Shown: piece after piece, positions 44,044-52,401 of the stretch
Numbering within the stretch: position 1 is the first letter of the stretch
Layout of the letters: each line of letters opens with the position of its first letter
Source of the DNA: JAIQFF01 sp963725615
GTDB lineage: Bacteria; Acidobacteriota; Terriglobia; Terriglobales; Acidobacteriaceae
Length of the DNA stretch: 64,000 nt
NCBI GenBank assembly: GCA_963725615.1
Contig: CAVRZO010000006.1
Coordinates: forward strand, 62,001 to 126,000
Direction: 5' to 3'
The notes under the pieces: model-generated
Seen by the model: the letters and a program-made list of their open reading frames with translations, nothing else
Told to the model about the DNA's origin: nothing
Database searches by the model: none
Position numbers and translations under genes: made by a program

Positions 44044-46941
44044 TTACCTCACACGGCCAAGATAGTGATCGAGCCAGTTAAGCGTTTCCTTGAACCAGGG
44101 CGTCAAGGGTAGGCCGTGGCCGGAGTCGAACAGGATCTGATGCTTGTCGGCGGCCGGAGTCCCGAGAAGGCGGTAGAAAGGCTGTTGGCAGGTTTCGAAA
44201 GGGATTACGAAATCGTAGCGGCCATTGATCATGAGCACTGGAATCTTGATGTGGGGCACAAAGTTTATGGGGTCATCTTCCGGCAAATTTTTCCCCGCAT
44301 TACATCCTCCGTCCGCCAGCACCGCGGTCTTGAACCGGGAGTCGAGCGCGAGCGTGATCGGGCCTTCGATGCCGCCCCAACTGAAACCGTAGAAAGCCAG
44401 CCGATCATGGTCGATGTCGGTTCGAGTCTCCAGATAGTCGAGGGACCTCCGCAAATCCTTGGAGCGCTGGATGGTCTCATCGCGTTCTTCGCTCGAGCCC
44501 GGCTGCACGGGGTGTGTAATCCTCTCGTAGGTGCCCTTGTACACAGGAAACAGCACCGCTCGACCGCTCTTCATCAGGAAGTCGATATTAAACAGGTGGA
44601 GGTCGGTGAATGTGCGAAAGTCCTGGGCCTCTGATCCCGGGAAATGCACCACGGTCTGGTACGGAGGTGGAACGTTCTTCGGCAAAAACAGGAAGGCGAC
44701 GACGCGTTCGTCATTGTAGGCGGCCTTGAATGAGATACGCTGGCGGCGCCAATCCGGAGAACTGTCATCGTCGGATTCTATCCGTGCGTCGAGAGGCGTT
44801 CGATCATAGGAATAAAGCCCCGCGTAGATCTGGAATACATTGTCCGTAACTGGTTTTATATTGCGGTAATCTACGCTCTTGAAGCTGACGCTGGAGAGCA
44901 GGGATTCCGGAAGCGGTTTGGCCTGAAGATACTTTACGAGCCGGAATCCATTGCTTTCGGAGCGATCGAAGGGTGGCCGGGCGTCCGGCTCCTGATACAT
45001 GTATCGAGGCTCGGTCGAGGCTGCTCCCAGAATATATTGGCGGCTGCCGTCTGAGTTGAAGCACCATTCCTTGACGTTGCCCGCCATGTCGTAGGTGCCA
45101 AAGGGCCCCAGACTTGGATAACTGCCGACCGCGGCCGGGCCTTTTCCGGAGAAATTACTGGTGTCGAGAATTCCCGAATCGGCACCCTGGTTAGCCGCCT
45201 CGTACCAGTGGTACACCGTAGGCAGACTCTTACCCACGAATTCACCATAAGCCGCCGCTTCGTACCAACTCACCCCGCTTACCGGATAATCGTCTTGCCC
45301 TGCGGCGTAGCTGCCGAGGTCCCAGGTGGAAGGAGCCGAGCGATCGGTCTTGTCTACAAACAGCGCCATGGCCTGCTCGAAGGTGAGGGTGTGGCCTTCC
45401 TTGATGAAGGGGAACTTCCAGTATTTGGGTTCACGGTAACCACCCGCGTCGACGAATTTCTTGAAGTCGCGGTTGGTAACCTCGTACTTGTCGATCAGGA
45501 AATCGTCCAGATGGACGGACGGATTGGCGGCCACCGTAACGTCGCCGGCAGGGATGTGCATCATGTTCCGCGGTAAAGTGCCGACCGGATCGAGGATGAT
45601 GCTCTTGGTGCCGGACTCAGGAAGGTATTCGCTGCTGACTTCCAGCGGCTCGTATCCATCCTTGACGAATTTCAGCGCATACTGCGTCCAGACCAGCTTC
45701 AGGTCGTTCAAGGGAGTCTTGCCCAGAGGCACCCAGTCCGCGCTGGCATCTCCGTACTCGCGAAAAAAAACGTCGGCTCCCGGCGGAGTGCTCAGGATGG
45801 GATAAGGCCAGACGTTCTTCACTTCCAGCTGCGCGACCGCCGGGTCACCCGGACTATAGCTCTGGGCTTGCTTCACCAGACGGTAAAACGCCACGCCCTT
45901 GCTTTCCAGGGCGAGTTTCTCCAGTTGCGGTATGGCAACTTCGTGGACCCAGCGGACCCGAGCGTAGTGCCGGTAGAGAAGCCCGCCTGCGGCAGCCATA
46001 ACCGCCAGTAGGCAAAGCGCACCGACGAGAAAAGACGGCTGGCGCACGACCCGCGTGATCTGGAGCGAACCGCTCGATTCGATAAGGCGCTGCTGGCGAA
46101 TGCTTTCGAACTTTGCCCGCATTTCCGCTGCGGACGCGAACCGTCTGTCCGGCGACTTCTCCAGCGCTTTGCGAATCAGGTGATCGAGATCGGCGGAGAT
46201 TCGAGGGTTGAGGGAAGGGAGCGGTGAAGGCGTTGCGTGAAGAATCGAATCGCATATCGCAGCGGACGTCTCACCGCGAAACGGGAGCGCCCCAGCGCAC
46301 ATTTCGTAGAGCACGACTCCGAAAGAAAAGAGATCGGATCGGGTATCGATCTCCTTGCCGAGTACTTGCTCCGGAGACATATAGGCCACGGTCCCCAAGG
46401 TGGTGCCGGGGCTGGTAAGCCGGTCGTCCAGATCAAGAGTTGCGGCTGCTTCCGCCGGTCCGTTGGCCCTCACGGACAATTTCGCCAAGCCAAAATCGAG
46501 GATCTTGGCGTGGCCCAGTTCGGTGATGAAGATGTTGGCGGGTTTGAGGTCGCGATGGACGATGCCTTTCGAGTGCGCCGCATGCAGCGCATCAGCGATC
46601 TGAATGCCCAGCCCGAGAATGGCCTCGACGTCCAGCGGCTGGGCGGCGATCCGCTCGCGCAGGGTATGGCCCTCGAGAAGTTCCATGGCAATGAAAGCGC
46701 GCCCATCTTCTTCGTCAATTTCGTAGATGGTGCAGATGTTCGGATGATTCAGGGCGGAGGCGGTCTTAGCCTCGCGCCGAAAGCGGTTGAGGGCCTCGGG
46801 ATTTTTCGCAATCGCGTCGGGAAGAAACTTCAGAGCGACAAAGCGTCCGAGTTTGAGATCTTCAGCCTTGTAGACGATACCCATCCCGCCGCTGCCAACC
46901 TTCTCAACAACGCGGTAGTGCGAGATGGTCCGCTCGGGCAC
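44044..46941 (-). CDS. Ser/Thr kinase - PEGA - FGE(sulfatase-modifying) - alpha/beta hydrolase fusion
   Basis: 965 residues from a GTG at 46941. Residues 9-275: active kinase (G-S-G-G-M-G, V-A-L-K, H-R-D-L-K-P-A-N, D-F-G-L-A). A membrane helix lies at ~303-324 and a PEGA-like segment at ~380-450. Residues ~460-670: FGE/SUMF1-type domain (M-M-H-I-P-A-G, D-Y-P-V-S-G-V-S-W-Y-E-A, D-M-A-G-N-V-K-E-W). Residues ~735-965: alpha/beta hydrolase with G-F-S854-W-G-G, Asp910 (N-G-R-Y-D) and His942 (S-G-H-G). The kinase is cytoplasmic and the rest should be periplasmic. The FGE-like part may bind ligand rather than catalyse. Substrates unknown. Confidence 0.88.
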   Translation of the reverse strand: MPERTISHYRVVEKVGSGGMGIVYKAEDLKLGRFVALKFLPDAIAKNPEALNRFRREAKTASALNHPNICTIYEIDEEDGRAFIAMELLEGHTLRERIAAQPLDVEAILGLGIQIADALHAAHSKGIVHRDLKPANIFITELGHAKILDFGLAKLSVRANGPAEAAATLDLDDRLTSPGTTLGTVAYMSPEQVLGKEIDTRSDLFSFGVVLYEMCAGALPFRGETSAAICDSILHATPSPLPSLNPRISADLDHLIRKALEKSPDRRFASAAEMRAKFESIRQQRLIESSGSLQITRVVRQPSFLVGALCLLAVMAAAGGLLYRHYARVRWVHEVAIPQLEKLALESKGVAFYRLVKQAQSYSPGDPAVAQLEVKNVWPYPILSTPPGADVFFREYGDASADWVPLGKTPLNDLKLVWTQYALKFVKDGYEPLEVSSEYLPESGTKSIILDPVGTLPRNMMHIPAGDVTVAANPSVHLDDFLIDKYEVTNRDFKKFVDAGGYREPKYWKFPFIKEGHTLTFEQAMALFVDKTDRSAPSTWDLGSYAAGQDDYPVSGVSWYEAAAYGEFVGKSLPTVYHWYEAANQGADSGILDTSNFSGKGPAAVGSYPSLGPFGTYDMAGNVKEWCFNSDGSRQYILGAASTEPRYMYQEPDARPPFDRSESNGFRLVKYLQAKPLPESLLSSVSFKSVDYRNIKPVTDNVFQIYAGLYSYDRTPLDARIESDDDSSPDWRRQRISFKAAYNDERVVAFLFLPKNVPPPYQTVVHFPGSEAQDFRTFTDLHLFNIDFLMKSGRAVLFPVYKGTYERITHPVQPGSSEERDETIQRSKDLRRSLDYLETRTDIDHDRLAFYGFSWGGIEGPITLALDSRFKTAVLADGGCNAGKNLPEDDPINFVPHIKIPVLMINGRYDFVIPFETCQQPFYRLLGTPAADKHQILFDSGHGLPLTPWFKETLNWLDHYLGRVR

Positions 46942-46962
46942 GCAGACAGCCTTTGGGTTGGC

Positions 46963-46991
46963 ATCTTAGAAGCGGGATATAGCCAAGTCAA
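46963..46991 (-). promoter_or_regulatory. Promoter TTGACT-N17-TAAGAT for the kinase fusion
   Basis: On the minus strand TTGACT (46991-46986), 17 nt, TAAGAT (46968-46963). The start codon at 46941 lies about 22 nt past the -10 element, so the leader is short. Confidence 0.6.
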
Positions 46992-47030
46992 TAAGGGGAG
47001 CAAGAACGGCGCACCCTCGGCCCCTATGGC

Positions 47031-48110
47031 TTACCGCAAGGACGACGTGCGCACCTCTTCTGCGGGATCGGGGCTGAGCCAGGACGCTGCCCTCGCGTAA
47101 TATCCTTTACGGGCTCGAACCTCCACCTTGTCTCCGCCTTTCCGCGCCTCGATCTTGATCCTCCGATAGTGGCCGTCGGGTGTGAACTCGGAAGGCTTGT
47201 AGGAAACCGCGTACCGGCTGCGTAACTCCTCTTCTATTTTTGCGAACGCTTTGGCCACGTCTTTGGGGCTGGATGGGAAGAGCACTCGCCCGCCGGTCTG
47301 CTCGGCCAGCTTGTGGAGAATCGAATTCCCTGCATCCGCGGCCAAATCTCGCCCCGTCGAGTACCTGGTGTAGTTTGTGCTGATGGTATAGATGGTGACT
47401 TCGGCTTCCTGAGCGGCATCGATAGCGCGCTCCAAGGTCACCTCACCGGCATTATTCTGGCCGTCAGAGAGGACTACCAACACCCGCGCCACCATGTCCT
47501 GCTCCGCGTGATTCCGCAATTTCTGACAAGCGGCGCGGACCGCGTCGTAAAGTGCGGTTCCTCCTCCAGGCTTCAACTGGCCCACACCTCTTGACAAAAG
47601 GTCCGGATCGCCGACGAAGTCCTGCGTTACCGTGGGATGATTTTCAAATCCCATGACGAAGCCCAGATCGCTGTCTCGATTCACCGCCTGGTGAAAAAAT
47701 GCGCTGGCTGCATCCTGCTCAAAGCGGAAGCGCGAAGTTACGGAATTGCTGGTGTCGATCGCAACCCCCACGCGCAACGGCAGCGATTGCTCGGTGCGAA
47801 AGCCCAAGATGGCCGTGGGCGTCTTGTCGTCGTCCCGCACCGAGATGTCCTTCTGGGAAAGGTCGCCAACCGCTTTACCGTTGCGCAGGGCCACAAAGAT
47901 CACACTGACTTCGTTCACCTGTTTCGTCAGCAACCATTCGCCCGAGGACACAGGATCCTGCATCAGGGCGTTGGTGGCGCAATCGGCGCAGTCCTGGGCG
48001 TAAGCTGCCGGGCAGATCATCACCAGAATCGCGACGAGCGCAAATAGCAGCCACCAAGATTCGTTTCGATCTAAGGTTTGACCATGCGTGCGGACGGAAA
48101 GTTTTTCCAT
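47031..48110 (-). CDS. Secreted von Willebrand factor A domain protein
   Basis: About 359 residues from the ATG at 48110. A signal/anchor segment (19-39) is followed by a small beta domain and a VWA domain whose MIDAS motif D-T-S-N-S begins at residue 119; further MIDAS-region residues are in G-G-G-T-A-L-Y-D-A and S-D-G-Q-N-N-A-G. Such proteins are abundant in acidobacteria and bind ligands in the periplasm or at the surface. Exact function unknown. Overlap with the neighbouring kinase is none (gap ~90 nt). Confidence 0.85.
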   Translation of the reverse strand: MEKLSVRTHGQTLDRNESWWLLFALVAILVMICPAAYAQDCADCATNALMQDPVSSGEWLLTKQVNEVSVIFVALRNGKAVGDLSQKDISVRDDDKTPTAILGFRTEQSLPLRVGVAIDTSNSVTSRFRFEQDAASAFFHQAVNRDSDLGFVMGFENHPTVTQDFVGDPDLLSRGVGQLKPGGGTALYDAVRAACQKLRNHAEQDMVARVLVVLSDGQNNAGEVTLERAIDAAQEAEVTIYTISTNYTRYSTGRDLAADAGNSILHKLAEQTGGRVLFPSSPKDVAKAFAKIEEELRSRYAVSYKPSEFTPDGHYRRIKIEARKGGDKVEVRARKGYYARAASWLSPDPAEEVRTSSLR

Positions 48111-48583
48111 GACCCACCCCACGAATAGCTACCGAGTGCTGTCCGTGATAAAGCAAGTTGCGGGCCAAACTCGGGAGGTTTGCGGAGCCCGCCGTTTCCT
48201 GCTCAACTCGCTGATTCGGAGAACCTTGTACGTAGGGCCTAAAGTGGTGCCGCGTCGTGAGCGTGGGCGGCCGGCGGTTCAATCTAACCCAACGGCTAAG
48301 CCCGCCATCTATTCGGTTAATCTCTTGCCTCCACGCTGCCGCTTGACCAGAGAATCCAGCCTTGCGAGAAGTTGCGGCTTCAAATCTTCGACCGTGGAGA
48401 CAACTCCAACCCGGTGTCGTCCAGATTTCAGGTACGGAGCGATCCCGGAAGGGTTAGCCGATCATGATCGGGCGAATCTTAGGCCGGATTCGAGAGCAAG
48501 TCAATTAAAGCTGCGGCTTTTGGCGGCGGCTGGGAATCGGCGATTACACTCACGAACCGGTCAGCGAGTGTACTGGCGATGCT
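48111..48583. other. Gene-free region with a minus-strand promoter and a possible gene remnant
   Basis: The promoter TTGACT-N17-TAAGAT (48504-48476, minus strand) is clear. Downstream of it, on the minus strand, the frame ending at 48309 reads G-R-H-R-V-G-V-V-S-T-V-E-D-L-K-P-Q-L-L-A-R-L-D-S-L-V-K without a usable start, so it may be a gene remnant. A forward frame through this stretch lacks any signature and I do not call it. Confidence 0.4.
48476..48504 (-). promoter_or_regulatory. Promoter TTGACT-N17-TAAGAT
   Basis: Identical -35 and -10 hexamers and spacing to the promoter at 46963-46991, including TTGACTTG. It may drive the VWA gene after a ~360-nt leader. Confidence 0.5.
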
Positions 48584-49126
48584 TCAACCCCTGCCTTGGA
48601 ACTCAGCCTCGCGGCGGCCTTCCACCAGAAATACATGGAAGTCGGTGGCCAGGGGCTCGGCGTCAAGCTGCCGCATCATCATTCCGACTTGACCTCGATG
48701 GTAGGTGGAATGGTTGGCCATATGTTGCATGAGGTGCGCCAATCTGATTTGTGTCGTGCGAAAGGGAAGCATTCTTTCCAGGGATTCGTTCGTCACCCGA
48801 TTCACGAACTCGGCCTGTTCTTTCTCGACTTTCACCCACATTGACCGCACCACAGTCACGTTGGGAAATGCATCTGGATTAAATAGGGCGTCCCGTCGCT
48901 TTCTCAAGTCTGCCATGTGGGCGGCGCTATGGGGCGGCTCTTTCCAATACTCAAGCCAAATCCACTCACCCCCGATGATGTGGACGAGCGTGTCCCGCAC
49001 GGAACGAAAGCTTCCACCCAGATCGTGCGTGAACTGGTCAGCGCTGAGTGCGGAGACCGCGTGCAAAACCCTGTTGTTCGCCCAGCGGTCGTATTCGTAG
49101 AGCAGCTGAATATCTTCTTTAGTCAT
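48584..49126 (-). CDS. DinB-family four-helix protein
   Basis: 180 residues. Starts M-T-K-E-D-I-Q-L-L-Y-E-Y-D-R-W-A-N-N-R, the standard DinB N-terminus. The three metal-binding histidines are likely in T-L-V-H-I-I-G-G-E and H-M-A-N-H-S-T-Y-H-R-G-Q. The family includes metal-dependent thiol transferases (BshB2/YfiT type) and damage-induced proteins. No specific substrate is implied here. Confidence 0.88.
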   Translation of the reverse strand: MTKEDIQLLYEYDRWANNRVLHAVSALSADQFTHDLGGSFRSVRDTLVHIIGGEWIWLEYWKEPPHSAAHMADLRKRRDALFNPDAFPNVTVVRSMWVKVEKEQAEFVNRVTNESLERMLPFRTTQIRLAHLMQHMANHSTYHRGQVGMMMRQLDAEPLATDFHVFLVEGRREAEFQGRG

Positions 49127-49222
49127 GGTGACGGCCGATCGCCGACCCCTTCGTCTGGGGAAATGTTACCTTGCCCCGGGTATTCGGCAAAAAACACGCT
49201 CTCTAGCGGACCCCTGGCCTGA

Positions 49223-49251
49223 TTGACTTGCCTTCCGGCTGCTCCTAACAT
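49223..49251 (+). promoter_or_regulatory. Putative promoter TTGACT-N17-TAACAT
   Basis: TTGACT (49223-49228), 17 nt, TAACAT (49246-49251). Starts of the kinase gene lie 12-24 nt after the -10 element, so its message could be leaderless or nearly so. Confidence 0.45.
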
Positions 49252-49262
49252 CGCTCCACGGC

Positions 49263-50186
49263 GTGGGTCCCCCCGTGATTGGTCAAACCATTTCGCACTA
49301 TCGCATCCTGGAGAAGCTGGGTGGCGGGGGCATGGGTGTGGTGTACAAGGCCGAAGACCTCATGCTCGGCCGCTTCGTGGCTTTGAAGTTTCTGCCCGAC
49401 GACGTCGCCCACAATCCGCAGGCGCTGGAACGCTTTCGCCGTGAAGCCCGGGCCGCCTCCGCGCTGAGCCATCCCAATATCTGCACCATCCACGAGATTG
49501 CCAGTCACGATGGACAGTGGTTCATCGTGATGGAGTTTCTGGATGGCGAGACTTTGAAACACCGCATCGGCGGGCGCCCTCTGGAACTGGACGCCCTGCT
49601 CACCATCGGCACCGAGATTGCGGATGGGCTGGATGCGGCACATGCTCAGGACATTGTCCACCGGGATGTGAAGCCGGCCAATATTTTCGTCACCAAGCGT
49701 GGCCTAGCCAAGATCCTCGACTTCGGTCTGGCGAAAATGAGCGCCGGGCAGCGGCCTGCAGGCATGCCGGACTCGGACAGTCCCACCGTGCTCAAGGATT
49801 TGACCGTGGTCGGAAGCATGATGGGCACCGTCGCCTACATGTCGCCGGAACAGGTTTCCGGCAAACCGCTCGACGGACGCACCGACATATTTTCTTTCGG
49901 CGTGGTGCTCTATGAAATGGCCACCGGACGCCAACCTTTCGAACGCGAGACTACGGGATCAACTTTCGGAGCCATCCTGTACGAGGCGCCGATTCCGCCG
50001 GTACGCCTGAACCGTCAACTGCCATCGCGCCTCGAAGCCATCATCAATAAATCGCTGGAAAAGAATCGCAAACTGCGCTACCAGTCCGCCGCCGAGTTGC
50101 GCAATGACTTGCAGAAGCTGAAGCGCGACACGGATTCAGGGCGGTCGGCGCCTTTGCCGGTGGTTACTCCCGCGTCACTCCAGTGA
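49263..50186 (+). CDS. Ser/Thr protein kinase (kinase domain only)
   Basis: 307 residues from a GTG at 49263 (a GTG at 49275 is also possible). All kinase motifs are present: G-G-G-G-M-G, V-A-L-K, H-R-D-V-K-P-A-N and D-F-G-L-A, and it ends soon after the kinase fold. In related acidobacterial proteins this domain continues into a membrane helix and TPRs. Here the TPR part is a separate frame starting at GTG 50183, overlapping the stop (GTGA). The pair is probably translationally coupled, or a single gene split by a frameshift. Confidence 0.85.
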   Translation: MGPPVIGQTISHYRILEKLGGGGMGVVYKAEDLMLGRFVALKFLPDDVAHNPQALERFRREARAASALSHPNICTIHEIASHDGQWFIVMEFLDGETLKHRIGGRPLELDALLTIGTEIADGLDAAHAQDIVHRDVKPANIFVTKRGLAKILDFGLAKMSAGQRPAGMPDSDSPTVLKDLTVVGSMMGTVAYMSPEQVSGKPLDGRTDIFSFGVVLYEMATGRQPFERETTGSTFGAILYEAPIPPVRLNRQLPSRLEAIINKSLEKNRKLRYQSAAELRNDLQKLKRDTDSGRSAPLPVVTPASLQ

Positions 50187-52213
50187 CCTCGTCGCTGGTA
50201 AGTGACGAAACCATTGATGACGTGGCGCCGGTGCCCACCACCGGCCACGTGGGGACGGCCGCCCCCGGCCGTCCAGGCCGAGCAAAGCTCGGCTGGGTTC
50301 TTATCGCAGCTTTACTCATCGCATCCACCGCAGGAACTCTCTACTACCGCTCGCACCGCCCGAATCTCCTCAGCGAACGCGACACCATCGTCCTCGCGGA
50401 TTTCGCCAACTCCACCAGCGATCCCGTCTTCGACGACACACTCAAACAGACGCTGAGCGTCGCCCTGCGCCAGTCACCCTTCCTGAACGTTGTCTCCGGC
50501 GGCAAAGTAGGCGCGACTCTGAAGCTGATGACTCGTCCCGAGGACACACCGCTGACTCCCGAAGTCGCCCGGGAAGTCTGCCAGCGCGCCGGCAGCAAAG
50601 CCTACATCGCGGGACAGATTGCTCCCCTCGGCAATCGCTACGTGATTGGCCTGAACGCGGTGAACTGCCGCAGCGGAGACACCCTGGCCCAGGAGCAGGT
50701 CACTGCGGCCAGCAAAGAAAAGGTACTCGACACGCTGGGCGACGCCGCGGCCCGGTTGCGAGGCGAGTTGGGAGAGTCGCTGGCCACGGTGCAGAAATTT
50801 GATGTGCCGCTCAGCCAGGCAACGACGTCGTCGCTCGAGGCGCTGAAGGCTTTCAGTCTCGGAACCCGCGCGGGCATGCAGAAGAGCACCACGCAATCGA
50901 TCGCCTACTATCAGCGCGCCGTCGAACTCGACCCGGAATTCGCCGCCGCCTACCGGGGACTGGCCAACAGCTATGCCAGCCTGGCTGAACTGGGACGAGC
51001 CAGCGAGTATCAAGGCAAAGCCTTTGAGTTTCGTTCGCACTCCAGCGAGCGGGAGAAACTTGCGATCGCGGCCGACTACTACCGGTTCGTGACCGGAGAA
51101 CTCGACAAGTCGGCCCAGACCTATCAGGAGTGGATCGAGAACTATCCGCGGGACGATTCCGCCTACAGCGCCCTCGGCATCGCGTATGCCTCACTGGCGC
51201 AGTATGACAAAGCTACGGAAGCCCACCGCGAGAATCTTCGCCTCGCGCCTGATGTGGGCGCTCCTTACATGAATCTGGGCAATTGCCTGCTGGCGCTACA
51301 ACGCTTCGACGAAGCGCGCCAGACCGCGAAGGCCGCGCTGGTCCAGAACTTCGACGACTACATCCTGCGCAACGAACTCTACGCATTGGCTTTTCTCCTT
51401 CAAGATAATCCCGGCATGGAAGAGCAGGCAGCGTGGTTTCGCAACCAGCCGGACTCTGAACACTTCGGCCTGGCGCTCGAATCTGACACCCAGGCCTATT
51501 CCGGCCATTTGAGCAAGGCGCGAGAGCTAACGAGACAGGCGATTGAATCCGCGGTGCGGAACGACAGCAAAGAAAATGCCGCGATCTGGCAGGACAACCA
51601 GGCGCTGCGCGAGGCCGCTTTCGGGAACCTGGACGAAGCGCGACGCAACGCCGAGACCGCGCTCAAACTGGAGCCGGGCAGCCAAAGCGTACAACTCGAA
51701 GCCGCCCTGGCTCTTGCCATGGCCGGAGAGAACGCGCGCGCAGAATCCGTGGCGCGGGATCTGGACCATCGCTTCCCACTCGATACCCAGGTGCAGTCGC
51801 TCTGGCTGCCGGCAATCCAGGCACAGCTGGAGTTGAACCGGAAGAATCCGGCTGCGGCTATCGATCGCCTCGAAACCTCTTCGCGCATCGAGCTGGGGCA
51901 AATCCAGTTCATCAACAATATCTCCTGCTTATATTCGGTGTACATCCGGGGCCAGGCGTATCTGGAGGCAGGAAAAGGAAGCGAAGCCGCCGCCGAGTTT
52001 CAGAAGATCGTCGACCACAGCGGCATCGTCTGGAACTGCTGGACCGGCGCGCTGGCCCATCTCGGACTGGCCCGCGCCTATGCGCTCTCGGGAGACACGG
52101 GCAAAGCGCAAGCGGCGTACCAGGACTTCCTCACTTTATGGAAAGAGGCGGATGCGAATGTCCCGGTGCTGCGGGAAGCCAAAGCTGAGTACGCGAAGTT
52201 AAAAACGCCGTAA
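50183..52213 (+). CDS. Membrane TPR protein, partner half of the kinase
   Basis: 676 residues from the GTG at 50183. One membrane helix (about 36-55: G-W-V-L-I-A-A-L-L-I-A-S), then a domain L-S-E-R-D-T-I-V-L-A-D-F-A-N-S-T-S-D-P-V-F-D that normally follows the kinase in acidobacterial kinase-TPR proteins, then TPR-like repeats to the end. The bases just before the helix (50245-50296) are a family A half palindrome read in frame (T-G-H-V-G-T-A-A-P-G-R-P-G-R-A-K-L). It would sit in the membrane with TPRs in the periplasm. Confidence 0.82.
   Translation: MTSSLVSDETIDDVAPVPTTGHVGTAAPGRPGRAKLGWVLIAALLIASTAGTLYYRSHRPNLLSERDTIVLADFANSTSDPVFDDTLKQTLSVALRQSPFLNVVSGGKVGATLKLMTRPEDTPLTPEVAREVCQRAGSKAYIAGQIAPLGNRYVIGLNAVNCRSGDTLAQEQVTAASKEKVLDTLGDAAARLRGELGESLATVQKFDVPLSQATTSSLEALKAFSLGTRAGMQKSTTQSIAYYQRAVELDPEFAAAYRGLANSYASLAELGRASEYQGKAFEFRSHSSEREKLAIAADYYRFVTGELDKSAQTYQEWIENYPRDDSAYSALGIAYASLAQYDKATEAHRENLRLAPDVGAPYMNLGNCLLALQRFDEARQTAKAALVQNFDDYILRNELYALAFLLQDNPGMEEQAAWFRNQPDSEHFGLALESDTQAYSGHLSKARELTRQAIESAVRNDSKENAAIWQDNQALREAAFGNLDEARRNAETALKLEPGSQSVQLEAALALAMAGENARAESVARDLDHRFPLDTQVQSLWLPAIQAQLELNRKNPAAAIDRLETSSRIELGQIQFINNISCLYSVYIRGQAYLEAGKGSEAAAEFQKIVDHSGIVWNCWTGALAHLGLARAYALSGDTGKAQAAYQDFLTLWKEADANVPVLREAKAEYAKLKTP
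50245..50296. repeat. Family A half element inside the TPR gene
   Basis: CCACGTGGGGACGGCC ... GGCCGTCC then GCCGAGCAAAGCTCGGC. One arm of the family A plan, read in frame next to the membrane helix. Confidence 0.8.
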
Positions 52214-52228
52214 CCTACATCGTAAAAA

Positions 52229-52252
52229 TGGAGGACGGGCGTCCCGCCCGTC
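52229..52252. repeat. Half palindrome (GGAGGACGGGCG type)
   Basis: ATGGAGGACGGGCG TCC CGCCCGTCC: one arm of the element at 5379, between the TPR gene and the TonB receptor remnant. Confidence 0.7.
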
Positions 52253-52401
52253 CCATCCCATTCACAATTCCCGACGCGGGACAACTTCCTCCAAGATAGT
52301 TCGCCCATCACAGACACCACCCGATCCCGGTGCTATACCAAGCAAGTCCCTTTCTCCAGTTTGGACTCGTCCACGATTCGATTCAGCGTGGGAGCGAGTC
52401 T

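Noticed and set aside
48088..48732. 214-codon plus-strand frame between the VWA and DinB genes
   Set aside because: Overlaps the DinB gene on the other strand, no signature; considered chance.
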